A DNA stretch of 64,000 bases from Streptomyces sp. NBC_01241 (GCF_041435435.1 NZ_CP108494.1:4746501-4810500), one strand, 5' to 3'. Positions 1 through 10,116 are shown, numbered from the stretch's first letter. The notes: generated by a model from the sequence alone, not told the origin. Numbers and translations are program-made.

Positions 1-3000
1 GGAAGGGCGATCCTGAAGATCGGCCAGGGCGACTCGCCCGAGGTGATCACTCATGACGGTCTCGGCAGCCATCCGCGGACGCTGTTCCCGGAGGTGTGGA
101 CCGCCGGTGATCTGCGCGAGGCCGTACGGGACGCACACAACAACGCCCTGGCCAACGGCCTCTTCGAAGTGCTGCCCGACGGCGGCTACCTGTGGGAGGG
201 CTCGGCCGGCGGCGTCCGGATGCAGGGGGTCGTGAAGGACGGCGAGCACCGCTGGTTCCGTCCGACCCGCTTCCAGCCGCACCCGGAGTGGCACGCCGAG
301 GACATCGCGGCGACCACCTCCGAGACCCCGGTGACCTACGCCAGGGCGTCCGGCGGGCTCGCCGACTTCCGGGTATCGCACGTCGTGTTCGCCAACGGCG
401 ACCGCGGGCTGAACCTCACCCGGATCGTCCATTACCCGCGGGGCATGGACCCGCTGGCCCTCGCCGAACTGCGCGAGAAGCTGTCCGACGTACAGGATCA
501 CATCGACGACACCTACAACTCCCCGGAAGAGGCCAACGAGAACGGCCGGCTGCCCAAGACCCGGTTCACCGTGGAGCTGCGCCCGACGAAGCGGCCCGGC
601 CAGCGGGAGGACGGCGCGGACATCGGAGCGCTGTCCACGCAGAGCGCCGAGGACGCGGCGGCCCAGCTGCTGGGCTTCGACGTGGACCCGGACGCGGGCC
701 GCCAGGACCTCGTACGCCAGGTCCTCGAACACCGGCGCCCGGTACCGCAGTCCACCGACTCCTGGGACGCCCCGCACGAGCAGGGCGGAACGCCGAACCC
801 GCTGCTCACGTCGGACGTCGAAGCCGCGCTGCGCCGCAACACGCACGCCGGGCTCTTCGACGAGCCGGGTGTGCTGGAACTGCTGGCCGCCCGCCGGTCC
901 CAGGACCACGCCCCGCACGTCACCAAGGAATCGACCGAAGCGGCGCTGGCGGCCCTTACCGAGGACGAATTCGCGCCCGACTACACCCACACCCCGGACG
1001 ACCAGCTCCCGGACGGCTGGACCCCGGACCGACTGCGACTCGCCGCACTGCGGGCAGCCCGCAGCAGCGCACCACGCACCCCCGACCTCCACCAGCCGGG
1101 CACCCTCACCCTCGTCACCACGCCCGAACCGGGCATGCAGCTCACCACCCGCATCGACAGCACCTCGCTGCTCGTCCTCGGCGCCGAGATCGTCAGGCTG
1201 CCGCAGCCGACGGCCCCGGCCGGACACACCCAGGCCCCGGGCACGCACCCGAACGATCCGATCACACCCGTCCCGCCCGTCACACCCGTCAGTCCGATCG
1301 GCTCGGTCACCCACGTCAATCCGGTCCATCTGGACGCTGTTTCACGGGCCTTGGGCCTGACCCCCGCGCAACTGCACAGCGCCCTGCCCGTACTGCACCA
1401 TGCCGCCACTCCGAGCGAAGCACTGCACGCCCTGGAGACGCTGGCGAAGCGGGTCGGCTCGGGACCGCAGGTGGGCAGGTTCGTCCGGCGGATGTCGGAA
1501 CTCCAGGTTCCCGCAGCCGACTGGTGGGATCTGTCGAGCTACCTGACCGGCCGGGGCGAGAGCATGCTGCACGTGCTCGGCCCGTACACCCCGGAGGTCC
1601 AGCGGCGGATCGACGAGTGGCGGCTCAGCGATGTGACCCACACCGACGAGTCCACCAGAACCACCGCACACGAGCTGGGCGTGCATCCGCTCGCCCTCAC
1701 CCGGATCGCCAGGGCCGTCCGGCTGCCCAGCCCTTCGGACGTCACCCGGCTCACTGTGGACGCCGACTTCTGGCAGCGCCCCGTTCCCCCCGAAGAGCTG
1801 GCGCTGGAGTATCTGGTCGGGCACCGCACGGAGATCGAGAACCTCCGCGCCGCGATCGACCGGGACCGGTTCGACGAGGTCGCCGACGACGTCCTCGGCC
1901 CGGAACGACACGACATGGGCGAGAGCGACCTCGACTACCACCGCTTCCTGTACTGGACCGGGGTGGCCCACGAGGGTCTGCGGCCCTTCAGCGCAATCGA
2001 GTTGGACTTCCTGGTCGGCAACTGGGCGCCGTACCGGGACACCGGGCCACAGCCGCCGCCCGGCTTCGACCCCGCCCTCTACCGGAGGCATCTGGACGAG
2101 CTGGAGCACCGGCGGAACCTGGCCAAGTTCGCGGCCGTCGAAGCGGGCCGGGCCAGAGACCGGACGGCGCTCGACAGGGCGCGCGCCACCCTGAACCAGC
2201 TGCACCCCTACGTCACGAGGCACCGCGCCGACCTGCGGCTGCGGCTCGCCCAGCTGTGGTCGCAGAACCCCATGACCCCGGCCACTCCGGGCGCACAGAC
2301 GCCTCCCGCCACTCCGGGCGCACCGACGCCTCCCGCGCAACCGGCCGCACCGACGCACCCGGTCGCCGACGAGGACATCGTGATGGGCGAGGACGCCCCG
2401 GTGGACCCGGACGGGGACATCGTGATGACCCCGAGCCCGCGCCTGCTCCACCAGTCCCCGCCCAACGTCCCCCCGCAGAGCAACTCGCACGTCGACGGGA
2501 CGACGGAGCCGCCCCTCATCGAGCCGAACTCCTCGCCGAGCACCCCGCTCCACACGCAGCAGACCGGCCCGCAGGAGCCCCCGGTTCCCACCCTCACACC
2601 CACGCTCACGCCCGCCGCCAAGTACGCCGTCGTCGAACTTCCCCCGGCTCCCCTTCCCAAGCCGGTCATCGACGTCAAGCCGCTGGGCAAGGCCGAGATT
2701 CTCCCGCCCAGTGCCCGGAGCAGGGCAAGGGGCGGGGCCGCCGCGTCCGTCTGGGAGCGCGCCTTCGCCGTCGAGCGCACCGAGCTCAGCGACGGCAGTG
2801 TGCGCTCCGACATCACGGTCCGCGTCTATCTGGACGTGCAGCCGGGCGCCACCCCGAACCACGTCGCGAACGCCAAGGAGATGGCGAAGCGCGGCATCGA
2901 CACGTACTACAACGCCCCGAACCACCGGCTGTCGAACGGTGATCTGCTGCGGGTGAAGATGGAGTTCGTCGACGATCCCGCACAGGCGCACCGCAAGGTG

Positions 3001-6000
3001 CGGCTGCACCCGGACCTGGACGGCACGGGCCGCGACAACAGCGGCACCTGGTACGTCTCGGAGGGCGGAAAGAACGCGAAGGACAAGTCGTACGTCATCG
3101 CGCACGAGACCGGCCACCTCCTCGGCTTCCAGGACCAGTACCGCGAGGCCAAGGAGGGCCGTCCGCCCCGGCCGGTGCACGACGACCACTCGCTGATGTC
3201 CGGATACGGCATCGACGAATCGGGACTCATCCAGTTCGACATGGACCACATGGCCTCCTCCGGGCGGCTCTCGCCGACGCTGCGGATCGTGCCGCGGGAT
3301 CTGCTGCTGCTCTCCACGGCCGTCGACACCGCCTGGTCGCACGCCCCCGGCGTGGGCGCGGGCCCGCACGACAAGGCCAGGGTGCACATCCCGCTCGACG
3401 TACGGGAACAGGTGCTGCGCGGCAACACCCGCACCGGCGCCAACGGCCTCCTCGCCCCGCGCGGCCCGTCCGGACGCTTCCGCCCCGAACCCACCGGGCC
3501 GCGCAACCCCAACGGCACGTACCAGGCGGGCAAACGCCCCGACGGCACGGACCAGACGATGTTCCCGGACCACTGGAGCCCCGAAGAAGTCCTGCACGCC
3601 ACCCGCCAGGTCTACCTCGACCACGTCAGGACCGGCAGTCTGACGGCGGACAGAAAACGCTCGGGCCGCCAGACCTTCGACGGTGTCTACCAGGGCGTAC
3701 GCATCAAGGGCACCGCCGACACCACCGGCACCCTCACCGACTTCGCCCCGCACCCCGACCAGAGCGGCCTGCAGCCGCCCACCCACCTCGAACCGCCACC
3801 ACCCCGCGAGCCCACCGACGAACCCGCGATCGGGGACGTCGCGCTGCGCTTCGTGACGTACGGCTCCACCCACGACAGGACCGGCGTCCACTACGCGCTG
3901 CCCGGGACGGCAGGGGCCCGCGCGCAGGACGGCCAGGGCGTCCTGATCAACCCGCTGTGGACCGCGCACCCGAACGGCACCCAGTGGGCCACGGTCTGGT
4001 TCAGGGACCCGAACCTGCGGGGGCGGACGGCACAGGCTGCCGCCAAGGGCACCCCGCCCCCTCCCGAATGGCAGCTCGGCGACCGGGAGAGCGGGACCGT
4101 GGTCGGCGCCGACGGCACGACGGGCACCGGCCAACTGCTCTTCCCCGACCGCTGGTCGACGTCCTATCTCCGGAACGCGATTGTCGTGGCCCACCGCAAC
4201 GCGCGCGGCTCCGGTTCATGGGTGGAGGTCCCGGAGGGCGGCTATCTGTGGGAGGGCGTGCACGACGGCGTACGGATGCACGGACACGTCCGCGACGGCG
4301 AGCAGCTGTGGGTCCGGCCCTCCTCGTACCAGCCACCGCTCCGGCACAGCTCACCCGAGATACTCGCGGTCACCGCTTCCATGGAATACGGCGCGCCCAA
4401 ACCGGATGGCACGACGGCGCTGTTCAGTATCCAGCGGGTGATCCACAAGGACGGCACCCTGGGGATGCGCGTCACCCGGGTCCTGCCGCATCCGGAACTG
4501 GTCCCGGAGCAGCGCAGCCGGCTGGTCGACCAGCAGCTGCCGGGGGTACGTGAGCAGCTGGCCGCCGAATTCAGTTGTCCTGACCCGCTCCAACGCCGCG
4601 AACTGAGCGGGGTCACCTTCGACGTGGAACTGTCGCCGGTGGACACCCCGGCGATGAAGCTCACGCGCCGCTCAGAACTGTTCCAAATCATGATGGACAA
4701 CTCGGACACGAGCACCCTGACAGACCTGATGACGGTCGACCCCACCGACCAGTCGAGTCTGAAAAACCTCCTGCTCGGCATGGCCGAGCAACTGCCGCCG
4801 GTACCGCAGACACTGGCCGACTGGCAGGGCCCGCAGGGGCAGCCGCACCACGAGCAGGACCCGGTCTGGAAGTCGGACGTGACGACTTCGGTGCGCCGCA
4901 CCCGGGCCGAGCTGCTCGACGAGCCGGGCGTAAGGGAGTTGTTGGCGCAGCACCGAAACCAGGAGCCGCCCGTCCCGCTCACGAACGCGAACGCGAACAC
5001 GCATACGGGCGGGAACGAGAACACGGGCACCGGCACCGGCACCGGCCGCACGGCCGCGGCGGCCGACGCCCTCGGACTGGGCCCCTCCGATCTCACCAGC
5101 ATCGAGGTCGTCCTGCAGGGCTCGGCCCCGCTCCGCCCGGCCCTTGACGCACTCGACCAGCTGGCCGCCCGGCTGGAGGCCGGGGACACGGGCGCGCTCG
5201 TCCGGCGGATGTCGGAACTCGGGTCGCCGCTCTCCGAGTGGTGGCACTTCTCGTCGTATCTGCACACCAAGCGTGGCCTGATGTCCGACGTGGTCAGCAT
5301 GGACCTGGCCGGGGCCCGGAAGCTGCTCAATGACTCGCGCACCCATCCACTGCCGCCCATCCCGCACAAGACGGAGGACCAGGCCTACGCGCTGGGCGTA
5401 CACCCGAGCTACCTGCAACGCTTGGCGGACGCCCTTCAGGTGCGCCCGGAGGACGTCAACAAGCTGGGTGAGGACAAGTCCTTCTGGCAGCAACCCCTTT
5501 CACCCGAGACCGTGGGGCAGAACTACCGGAACAGCGAGCGCGAAAAACAGGAGGACATCCGCCTCGCCCGCGACCACACACGATTCGACACCCTCGCCAA
5601 CGAACTGCTGGGCAGCGAACCCACCCGCACGGAGCAGAGATTCCGCTCCTTCATGCACTGGTCCAAGGAGGCGCAGCACCTGGGCCTCGACGTCTTCACG
5701 GATCAGCGCCTGCGGGAGTTGGCGGAGCACTGGCGTAAGGAGACGAAGGACGGCACCGACCAGGTGCCCGCGGACTTCGACCCGCGCAAGAATGGGAAAT
5801 TCCAGGCCGATCTGTTCCTTACGGTGGAACTCGCCAAGCGGTCGGGGCCACTACCCCAAAAACTGGCGGAGGAACTGGCCCTCTACAAGCAGTTCGTCCA
5901 GCACCAGCTGACGCAGCTGGACAGGCAGTACAAGGGGGGCGTGTTCCGGGAGGAAGGCCCACCCGCGACACTGTCCTCACAGATCTTCGCCACGCTGTCC

Positions 6001-6015
6001 GGCACGGACGACTGA
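1..6015 (+). CDS. Giant EndoU-repeat/metzincin protein (5' end outside window)
   Basis: The frame is open from base 1, so the true start lies upstream; the first in-window start codon is GTG at 43 (1990 residues from there). Counting from that GTG, EndoU-like segments (pattern FPxxWs...GxxxGVr...) begin near residues 14, 1173 and 1366. A zinc-protease motif HETGHLLGFQD lies at 1021-1031 with a Met-turn-like SLMSG about 30 residues later. HExxHxxGxxD with Asp as third ligand is the snapalysin-type metzincin signature. Residues about 1-700 and 1366-1990 are a duplicated module: both halves carry MSEL..WW..SSYL and LGVHP..L blocks. A Pro/Thr-rich linker lies near 745-780. The upstream catalytic histidines of bacterial EndoU nucleases are not evident, so RNase activity is uncertain. 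I infer a polymorphic-toxin-like or secreted effector protein. Confidence 0.75.
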   Translation, partial: GRAILKIGQGDSPEVITHDGLGSHPRTLFPEVWTAGDLREAVRDAHNNALANGLFEVLPDGGYLWEGSAGGVRMQGVVKDGEHRWFRPTRFQPHPEWHAEDIAATTSETPVTYARASGGLADFRVSHVVFANGDRGLNLTRIVHYPRGMDPLALAELREKLSDVQDHIDDTYNSPEEANENGRLPKTRFTVELRPTKRPGQREDGADIGALSTQSAEDAAAQLLGFDVDPDAGRQDLVRQVLEHRRPVPQSTDSWDAPHEQGGTPNPLLTSDVEAALRRNTHAGLFDEPGVLELLAARRSQDHAPHVTKESTEAALAALTEDEFAPDYTHTPDDQLPDGWTPDRLRLAALRAARSSAPRTPDLHQPGTLTLVTTPEPGMQLTTRIDSTSLLVLGAEIVRLPQPTAPAGHTQAPGTHPNDPITPVPPVTPVSPIGSVTHVNPVHLDAVSRALGLTPAQLHSALPVLHHAATPSEALHALETLAKRVGSGPQVGRFVRRMSELQVPAADWWDLSSYLTGRGESMLHVLGPYTPEVQRRIDEWRLSDVTHTDESTRTTAHELGVHPLALTRIARAVRLPSPSDVTRLTVDADFWQRPVPPEELALEYLVGHRTEIENLRAAIDRDRFDEVADDVLGPERHDMGESDLDYHRFLYWTGVAHEGLRPFSAIELDFLVGNWAPYRDTGPQPPPGFDPALYRRHLDELEHRRNLAKFAAVEAGRARDRTALDRARATLNQLHPYVTRHRADLRLRLAQLWSQNPMTPATPGAQTPPATPGAPTPPAQPAAPTHPVADEDIVMGEDAPVDPDGDIVMTPSPRLLHQSPPNVPPQSNSHVDGTTEPPLIEPNSSPSTPLHTQQTGPQEPPVPTLTPTLTPAAKYAVVELPPAPLPKPVIDVKPLGKAEILPPSARSRARGGAAASVWERAFAVERTELSDGSVRSDITVRVYLDVQPGATPNHVANAKEMAKRGIDTYYNAPNHRLSNGDLLRVKMEFVDDPAQAHRKVRLHPDLDGTGRDNSGTWYVSEGGKNAKDKSYVIAHETGHLLGFQDQYREAKEGRPPRPVHDDHSLMSGYGIDESGLIQFDMDHMASSGRLSPTLRIVPRDLLLLSTAVDTAWSHAPGVGAGPHDKARVHIPLDVREQVLRGNTRTGANGLLAPRGPSGRFRPEPTGPRNPNGTYQAGKRPDGTDQTMFPDHWSPEEVLHATRQVYLDHVRTGSLTADRKRSGRQTFDGVYQGVRIKGTADTTGTLTDFAPHPDQSGLQPPTHLEPPPPREPTDEPAIGDVALRFVTYGSTHDRTGVHYALPGTAGARAQDGQGVLINPLWTAHPNGTQWATVWFRDPNLRGRTAQAAAKGTPPPPEWQLGDRESGTVVGADGTTGTGQLLFPDRWSTSYLRNAIVVAHRNARGSGSWVEVPEGGYLWEGVHDGVRMHGHVRDGEQLWVRPSSYQPPLRHSSPEILAVTASMEYGAPKPDGTTALFSIQRVIHKDGTLGMRVTRVLPHPELVPEQRSRLVDQQLPGVREQLAAEFSCPDPLQRRELSGVTFDVELSPVDTPAMKLTRRSELFQIMMDNSDTSTLTDLMTVDPTDQSSLKNLLLGMAEQLPPVPQTLADWQGPQGQPHHEQDPVWKSDVTTSVRRTRAELLDEPGVRELLAQHRNQEPPVPLTNANANTHTGGNENTGTGTGTGRTAAAADALGLGPSDLTSIEVVLQGSAPLRPALDALDQLAARLEAGDTGALVRRMSELGSPLSEWWHFSSYLHTKRGLMSDVVSMDLAGARKLLNDSRTHPLPPIPHKTEDQAYALGVHPSYLQRLADALQVRPEDVNKLGEDKSFWQQPLSPETVGQNYRNSEREKQEDIRLARDHTRFDTLANELLGSEPTRTEQRFRSFMHWSKEAQHLGLDVFTDQRLRELAEHWRKETKDGTDQVPADFDPRKNGKFQADLFLTVELAKRSGPLPQKLAEELALYKQFVQHQLTQLDRQYKGGVFREEGPPATLSSQIFATLSGTDD

Positions 6016-6018
6016 CAC

Positions 6019-6100
6019 ACACGACCGACGCGTATGACCGACGCGCACGACCGACGCACGCCAGCGATGCACGCGACCGACGCACATGAGCGATGCACTT
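6019..6100. repeat. Degenerate short tandem repeat after the giant gene
   Basis: About six imperfect copies of a 12-13 base unit resembling ACGACCGACGCG fill most of the gap between the giant gene and the next coding region. No stable hairpin is evident in it. Confidence 0.6.
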
Positions 6101-6134
6101 GAGCAGGACGAGAAGCAGGAGAGGCGAGGTGGCC

Positions 6135-7844
6135 ATGGCGAACACGGAACCCGAGTCGAACAGCGAGGTGTCCGCTGCTGCGGAGACATCGGAGGAGGCG
6201 GTACCGGAAGCGGGTACGGAGACGGGAGCCGGAACACCGAAGCCCGCCGCGGCGACCAGTGCGCCCCCCACGGCCGGTTCCGCCAAGGTGACAGAGTCCG
6301 GGGCCGGTTCCTCGCAGGGAGCCGCCGTGGTGCTCGCCGGGGGCGTGATCGGCGCGGAGGTGCCTGCCGCCGCCCGCGTGACGGAGAGCACCGCACCGAC
6401 GCTGGCACCGACACCCGACCCCAAGGCCGCGAAGGAGCCCAAGACGGCGAAGGCAGCGACCGCGTCCTCGACGCCCGCAGCCGAGCCGGTTGCCGCCGAG
6501 AAGTCCGGGCCGCAGGCCGTCGCGCAGCCCGCACCGGCTCCGGAACCGGCCACGGAACCAGTCGCCACAGCGGCAGCAAGCGTTCCGGAGGCCACAGCAG
6601 CCACCACCACCGCGTCCGCGACGGCCGCCGCCACGACGTCCCGTGGACTTCCGGCACTCACCGCCGTACTGGGCACCCTCACCCGGACCCGTACCCGCAC
6701 CCGTACCGCCTCCGCGACCACCGCCATCACCACCGACGGTGCGGGCAACGGCCCCGAAGGCGTCGGCGCGAAGGACGAAGGACCGGCGCCCGGCAAGGTC
6801 TCCCGGCCGATGGTCGCGGCTGCCGTGATCGGCGGCGTAGTGCTGCTGTCCCTCCCGTTCGTCGTCGCCTCCTCGACCGGCGGGGACGGCCCCAAGCACA
6901 ACAGCAGGAACACCGCCGCCGGATACACGGACCCCGCCCCGGGTACGGACGGCTACGTACCGCAGGCGGATGCTTCCAAGGGGCCGCTGGGCAAGGGCAG
7001 TCCGAAGGCCCCAGGAGGCACGGCGGGGACGACGGGCGGCGTGAACGCTCCCCCCATCATCGAAGCCGCGTCGGCGGACAACGTCGGCGGCTCCGGTGAG
7101 CTGTCCACCGGCACCAAGGCGGGTGACAAGGCCCCGAAGGACAAGGCGGGCGACAAGGCCCCGAAGGACAAGGCGGGCGACAAGACCACGCAGACCAAGA
7201 CGGGCGACAAGACCACGCAGACCAAGACGGGCTCCGACTCCGGCAAGCAGACCGAAACGAAGACGGACCCCTCGACGGGAAACGGCGCCGCCACGACCCC
7301 GCAGAAGCCGGCGGCCTCACCCACGGTGCTCTTCTCGGCGGTCGGCGGCCTGCACTGCACCAGCAGCGCGGTCACCTTCACCGAACGCGGCAAGTACACC
7401 GACGGCCAGAAGGGCTGGACCACCCACGACGGCTCCTACGCCGCAGGCGGCTGCAACGGCTGGTACCGCTCGATTCCCATGTCGGGCGACTCCAACGACA
7501 GCGACAACAGTGTGGTCTGGAACTTCCGTACCGGTGACGTGAGTTCGGGCAGTTGCAAGGTCAGCGTCTACATACCGAACGACAGCAACATCGGGCACGT
7601 CGGTGGCCAGCCCACGTACTACACCGTCCACGACGGCACGAGCACCGCGGGCTCCACCCAGCTCGGCCACTTCACGATCACCCAGGTGAGCCACCTCGGC
7701 CAGTGGATCGCAGCCCCCTCGTACAAGATCAACAGCGGCGTGCTGAGCGTCAAACTGCACGACCGCGGCGACGACTGGAGCTCGTCGTCACGGGCGAACG
7801 CCCACCACGCCGCCGCGCCGATCCGGGTGGAGTGCACCAAGTAG
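6135..7844 (+). CDS. Membrane-anchored protein with golvesin-like C-terminal domain
   Basis: 569 residues from ATG at 6135, chosen for the AGGAG about 12 bases upstream. Residues 1-220 are Ala/Pro/Glu-rich and low complexity. A single hydrophobic segment (RPMVAAAVIGGVVLLSLP) starts near residue 226, so the N-terminus is probably cytoplasmic and the rest outside. A Lys-rich stretch near 328-365 repeats a nine-residue unit (KAGDKAPKD, then KTGDKTTQT). The last 175 residues, with paired Cys and blocks such as VSVYIPND and YYTVHDG, resemble golvesin/Xly-type beta-sandwich domains, which are often carbohydrate- or wall-binding. It follows the giant protein on the same strand by 120 bp, so the two may be co-expressed. 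The exact function is unknown. Confidence 0.7.
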   Translation: MANTEPESNSEVSAAAETSEEAVPEAGTETGAGTPKPAAATSAPPTAGSAKVTESGAGSSQGAAVVLAGGVIGAEVPAAARVTESTAPTLAPTPDPKAAKEPKTAKAATASSTPAAEPVAAEKSGPQAVAQPAPAPEPATEPVATAAASVPEATAATTTASATAAATTSRGLPALTAVLGTLTRTRTRTRTASATTAITTDGAGNGPEGVGAKDEGPAPGKVSRPMVAAAVIGGVVLLSLPFVVASSTGGDGPKHNSRNTAAGYTDPAPGTDGYVPQADASKGPLGKGSPKAPGGTAGTTGGVNAPPIIEAASADNVGGSGELSTGTKAGDKAPKDKAGDKAPKDKAGDKTTQTKTGDKTTQTKTGSDSGKQTETKTDPSTGNGAATTPQKPAASPTVLFSAVGGLHCTSSAVTFTERGKYTDGQKGWTTHDGSYAAGGCNGWYRSIPMSGDSNDSDNSVVWNFRTGDVSSGSCKVSVYIPNDSNIGHVGGQPTYYTVHDGTSTAGSTQLGHFTITQVSHLGQWIAAPSYKINSGVLSVKLHDRGDDWSSSSRANAHHAAAPIRVECTK

Positions 7845-7862
7845 CCGCCCGCCGGGAGGGTT

Positions 7863-7899
7863 GAGAATCCGGGCCGGATCACATCCGGCCCGGCTTCTC
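7863..7899 (+). terminator. Hairpin terminator between convergent genes
   Basis: Perfect 10-bp stem (CCGGGCCGGA / TCCGGCCCGG) with a 5-base loop, extended by GAGA/TCTC. It sits just after the stop at 7844 and before the convergent gene ending at 7974, so it could serve both strands. Confidence 0.75.
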
Positions 7900-7973
7900 C
7901 TACGTTCCGCCCGCCGGCCACGCAGGCAGGCTCCGCCCCGGTGCGTGGGCCCCGTCCGATCCGAACGAGAGGG

Positions 7974-9374
7974 TCAGTGCCGCCCCGCCAGCCGGTCCGC
8001 GACCTTCGCGACGGGGTCCGTGCCCGGGCGGGGCGAGGTGAGTTCGCGCCGGTCGGCGGTCCGGTAGGCGGCGTACATGCCGTGGACGCCGAGCCAGCGG
8101 AAGGGTTCCGGCTCCCAGCGGCGGACCTTGTGGTTCACCCAGGGCAGGGTGGTCAGGTCGGTGGGACCGGACTGGCCGGAGTCCTGCTGGATCAGGTCGC
8201 GCAGGGTCCGGGCGGCGAGGTTGGTGGTGGCGACGCCCGAGCCGACGTAGCCGCCGGCCCAGCCGAGGCCGGTGGAGCGGTCGAGGGTGACGGTGGCGCA
8301 CCAGTCGCGGGGGACGCCGAGGACGCCGGACCAGGCGTGGTCGATGCGGGCTCCGACGGTGGTCGGGAAGAGGCGGACGAGGATGTCGCGGAGGGCCTCG
8401 ATGGTGGCCGGCTGGGTGCGGCCGTCATTGTCGGTGGCGGAGCCGTAGCGGTACGGGACGCCGCGGCCGCCGAGTGCGATGCGGCCGTCGGCGGTGCGCT
8501 GGGCGTACATGTAGGCGTGGGCCATGTCGCCGAGGGTCTCGCGGCCGTCCCAGCCGATGGTGTCCCAGACGGACCGGGGCAGCGGCTCGGTCGCGATCAT
8601 CGAGGAGTTCATGGGGAGCCAAGTGCGTTTTTGGCCCTTGAGGTTCGCGGTGAAGCCCTCGGTGCAGCGCAGGATGTACGGGGCGCGGACCGTGCCGTAC
8701 GGGGTGTGGGCGTGCTTGGGCCTGATCTCGGTGACGGGCGTCGACTCGTGGATGGTGACGCCGAGCGCCTCGACGGTGGCGGCGAGGCCCTTGACGAGTT
8801 TGACGGGGTGCAGGCGGGCGCCGTGCGGGGTCCAGGTGGAGCCGACGGCTCCGGTGACGTTGATGCGTTCGCCGGTCTCGCGGGCGCCGCGCAGGACGCG
8901 GTCCTTCTCGCCGAAGGCGATCTCCACGGAGTGGAAATCCTTGAGCCGGGCCAGCTGGGCGGGGGTGTAGGCGACTTCGAGGACACCGCCCCGGTGGATG
9001 TCGGCGTCGATGTTCTCCTCGGCGGCCACGCGGACGACTTCGCCGACGGTGTCGTTCATCGCCTGCTGGAGGCGTACGGCGGCTTCGTGGCCGTGGAGCT
9101 TCGCGTAGCGGTCGCGGCCCGCGATGCCGTTGTAGAGCCAGCCGCCGTTGCGCCCGGAGGCGCCGTAGCCGCAGAACTTGGCTTCGAGCAGGGTGATGTT
9201 GAGGAAGGGGACGGCTTTCTTCAGGTAGTAGGCGGTCCACAGACCGGTGTACCCGCCGCCGACGATGCAGACGTCGGCGGTGGTGTCGCCGGGCAGGGGT
9301 TCCCGGGGTGCGGGGGTGCCCTGGTCCGCGTACCAGAACGATATGCCGCCGTTGGCGGTGCTGACGGTGCTCAT
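7974..9374 (-). CDS. FAD-dependent oxidoreductase, DAO/PuuB-like
   Basis: 466 residues, the usual length for the D-amino-acid-oxidase/gamma-glutamylputrescine-oxidase family. The dinucleotide-binding motif CIVGGGYTGLWTAYYL starts near residue 36, followed by the typical SGRNGGW, and a late GYVGSGVATTNLAART segment fits the C-terminal FAD contact. These enzymes oxidise an amine or amino acid with O2 and release H2O2 and ammonia. The substrate cannot be read from sequence; polyamine derivatives are plausible from the PuuB resemblance. ATG at 9374 has a purine-rich GCAGGGGCAAC in front. It lies 61 bp downstream of the rhomboid-like gene on the same strand. Confidence 0.85.
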   Translation of the reverse strand: MSTVSTANGGISFWYADQGTPAPREPLPGDTTADVCIVGGGYTGLWTAYYLKKAVPFLNITLLEAKFCGYGASGRNGGWLYNGIAGRDRYAKLHGHEAAVRLQQAMNDTVGEVVRVAAEENIDADIHRGGVLEVAYTPAQLARLKDFHSVEIAFGEKDRVLRGARETGERINVTGAVGSTWTPHGARLHPVKLVKGLAATVEALGVTIHESTPVTEIRPKHAHTPYGTVRAPYILRCTEGFTANLKGQKRTWLPMNSSMIATEPLPRSVWDTIGWDGRETLGDMAHAYMYAQRTADGRIALGGRGVPYRYGSATDNDGRTQPATIEALRDILVRLFPTTVGARIDHAWSGVLGVPRDWCATVTLDRSTGLGWAGGYVGSGVATTNLAARTLRDLIQQDSGQSGPTDLTTLPWVNHKVRRWEPEPFRWLGVHGMYAAYRTADRRELTSPRPGTDPVAKVADRLAGRH

Positions 9375-9435
9375 GTTGCCCCTGCTTTGTCCGGTGTGAC
9401 GCCGTGGTTGCAGCTGTTCTCTCTGGGGCGGGAGA

Positions 9436-10116
9436 TTACTGCGCCGGAGGGGTATTCGTCTGCGGCCGGGACCGGGACCTTGCCAGTGGATAGCAGGCCA
9501 GGCCGATGAGTACGGACGCGAAGTGGCCGAGGTCGGTGAAGGTGCGGCCGGTGATGAGGGGGACGCCGTAGAAGACGACGACGGCGAAGAGATACACGTA
9601 CCGCCAGGGCTGCGGGACGCGGTACGTGAGGACGGCGACGACGCCCGCGAGCGCGTAACTGACCCCGATGTCGAGCGTGTTGGCGGCGGACTCCGCTACG
9701 TGGCCGTGCCGGATGGCCCAGGCGAGGACGCCTTCGCTGACGAGGGTGGCCAGGACATGGGCGGCGATGACGACGGCGAGCCAGCGCAGGGTGCCGAGCC
9801 AGCGTTCGGCGTTGGCGTGGAAGACGGTGTAGAGGACGGCGTAGGGGGCCCAGCGGCCGCTGTCGATCCAGAAGGCGCTGGCGATCAGTACGCGTACGGG
9901 GTCCCGGGAGAGTTCGTGGATGTTGGTCGAGTGCTGGCGCAGGAAGTCCTCTTCGAAGTCCGGTGACATCTGGTGGATGATGAAGGTGGTGACGAAGAGT
10001 GCGGCCAGCCAGATGTAGGTGCCGGGTGCGCTGCGGATCCAGGAGCCGGCGCTGCGGATCCACGAACCGGCGGTGGTACGGCGCCGGGTGGGCGGGGCGG
10101 GGCGGCTCGGAGTCAT
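9436..10116 (-). CDS. Rhomboid-like integral membrane protein
   Basis: 226 residues with about six hydrophobic segments. The helix DIGVSYALAG contains a GxS-type motif and the last helix has LGHFASVLIG, which recalls the Ser and His positions of rhomboid proteases (GxSG and HxxGxxxG). Actinobacterial proteins of this kind are usually annotated rhomboid-like, and proteolysis is unproven. The start is ATG at 10116; a longer open frame upstream has no coding character and would run through the divergent kinase gene. Only 24 bp separate this start from that of the divergent kinase, so their promoters must overlap or one transcript is near leaderless. Confidence 0.75.
   Translation of the reverse strand: MTPSRPAPPTRRRTTAGSWIRSAGSWIRSAPGTYIWLAALFVTTFIIHQMSPDFEEDFLRQHSTNIHELSRDPVRVLIASAFWIDSGRWAPYAVLYTVFHANAERWLGTLRWLAVVIAAHVLATLVSEGVLAWAIRHGHVAESAANTLDIGVSYALAGVVAVLTYRVPQPWRYVYLFAVVVFYGVPLITGRTFTDLGHFASVLIGLACYPLARSRSRPQTNTPPAQ

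Noticed and set aside
1342..4194. 950-codon minus-strand open frame
   Set aside because: Antisense shadow of the giant plus-strand gene; Arg/Gly/Val-rich low complexity without domains.
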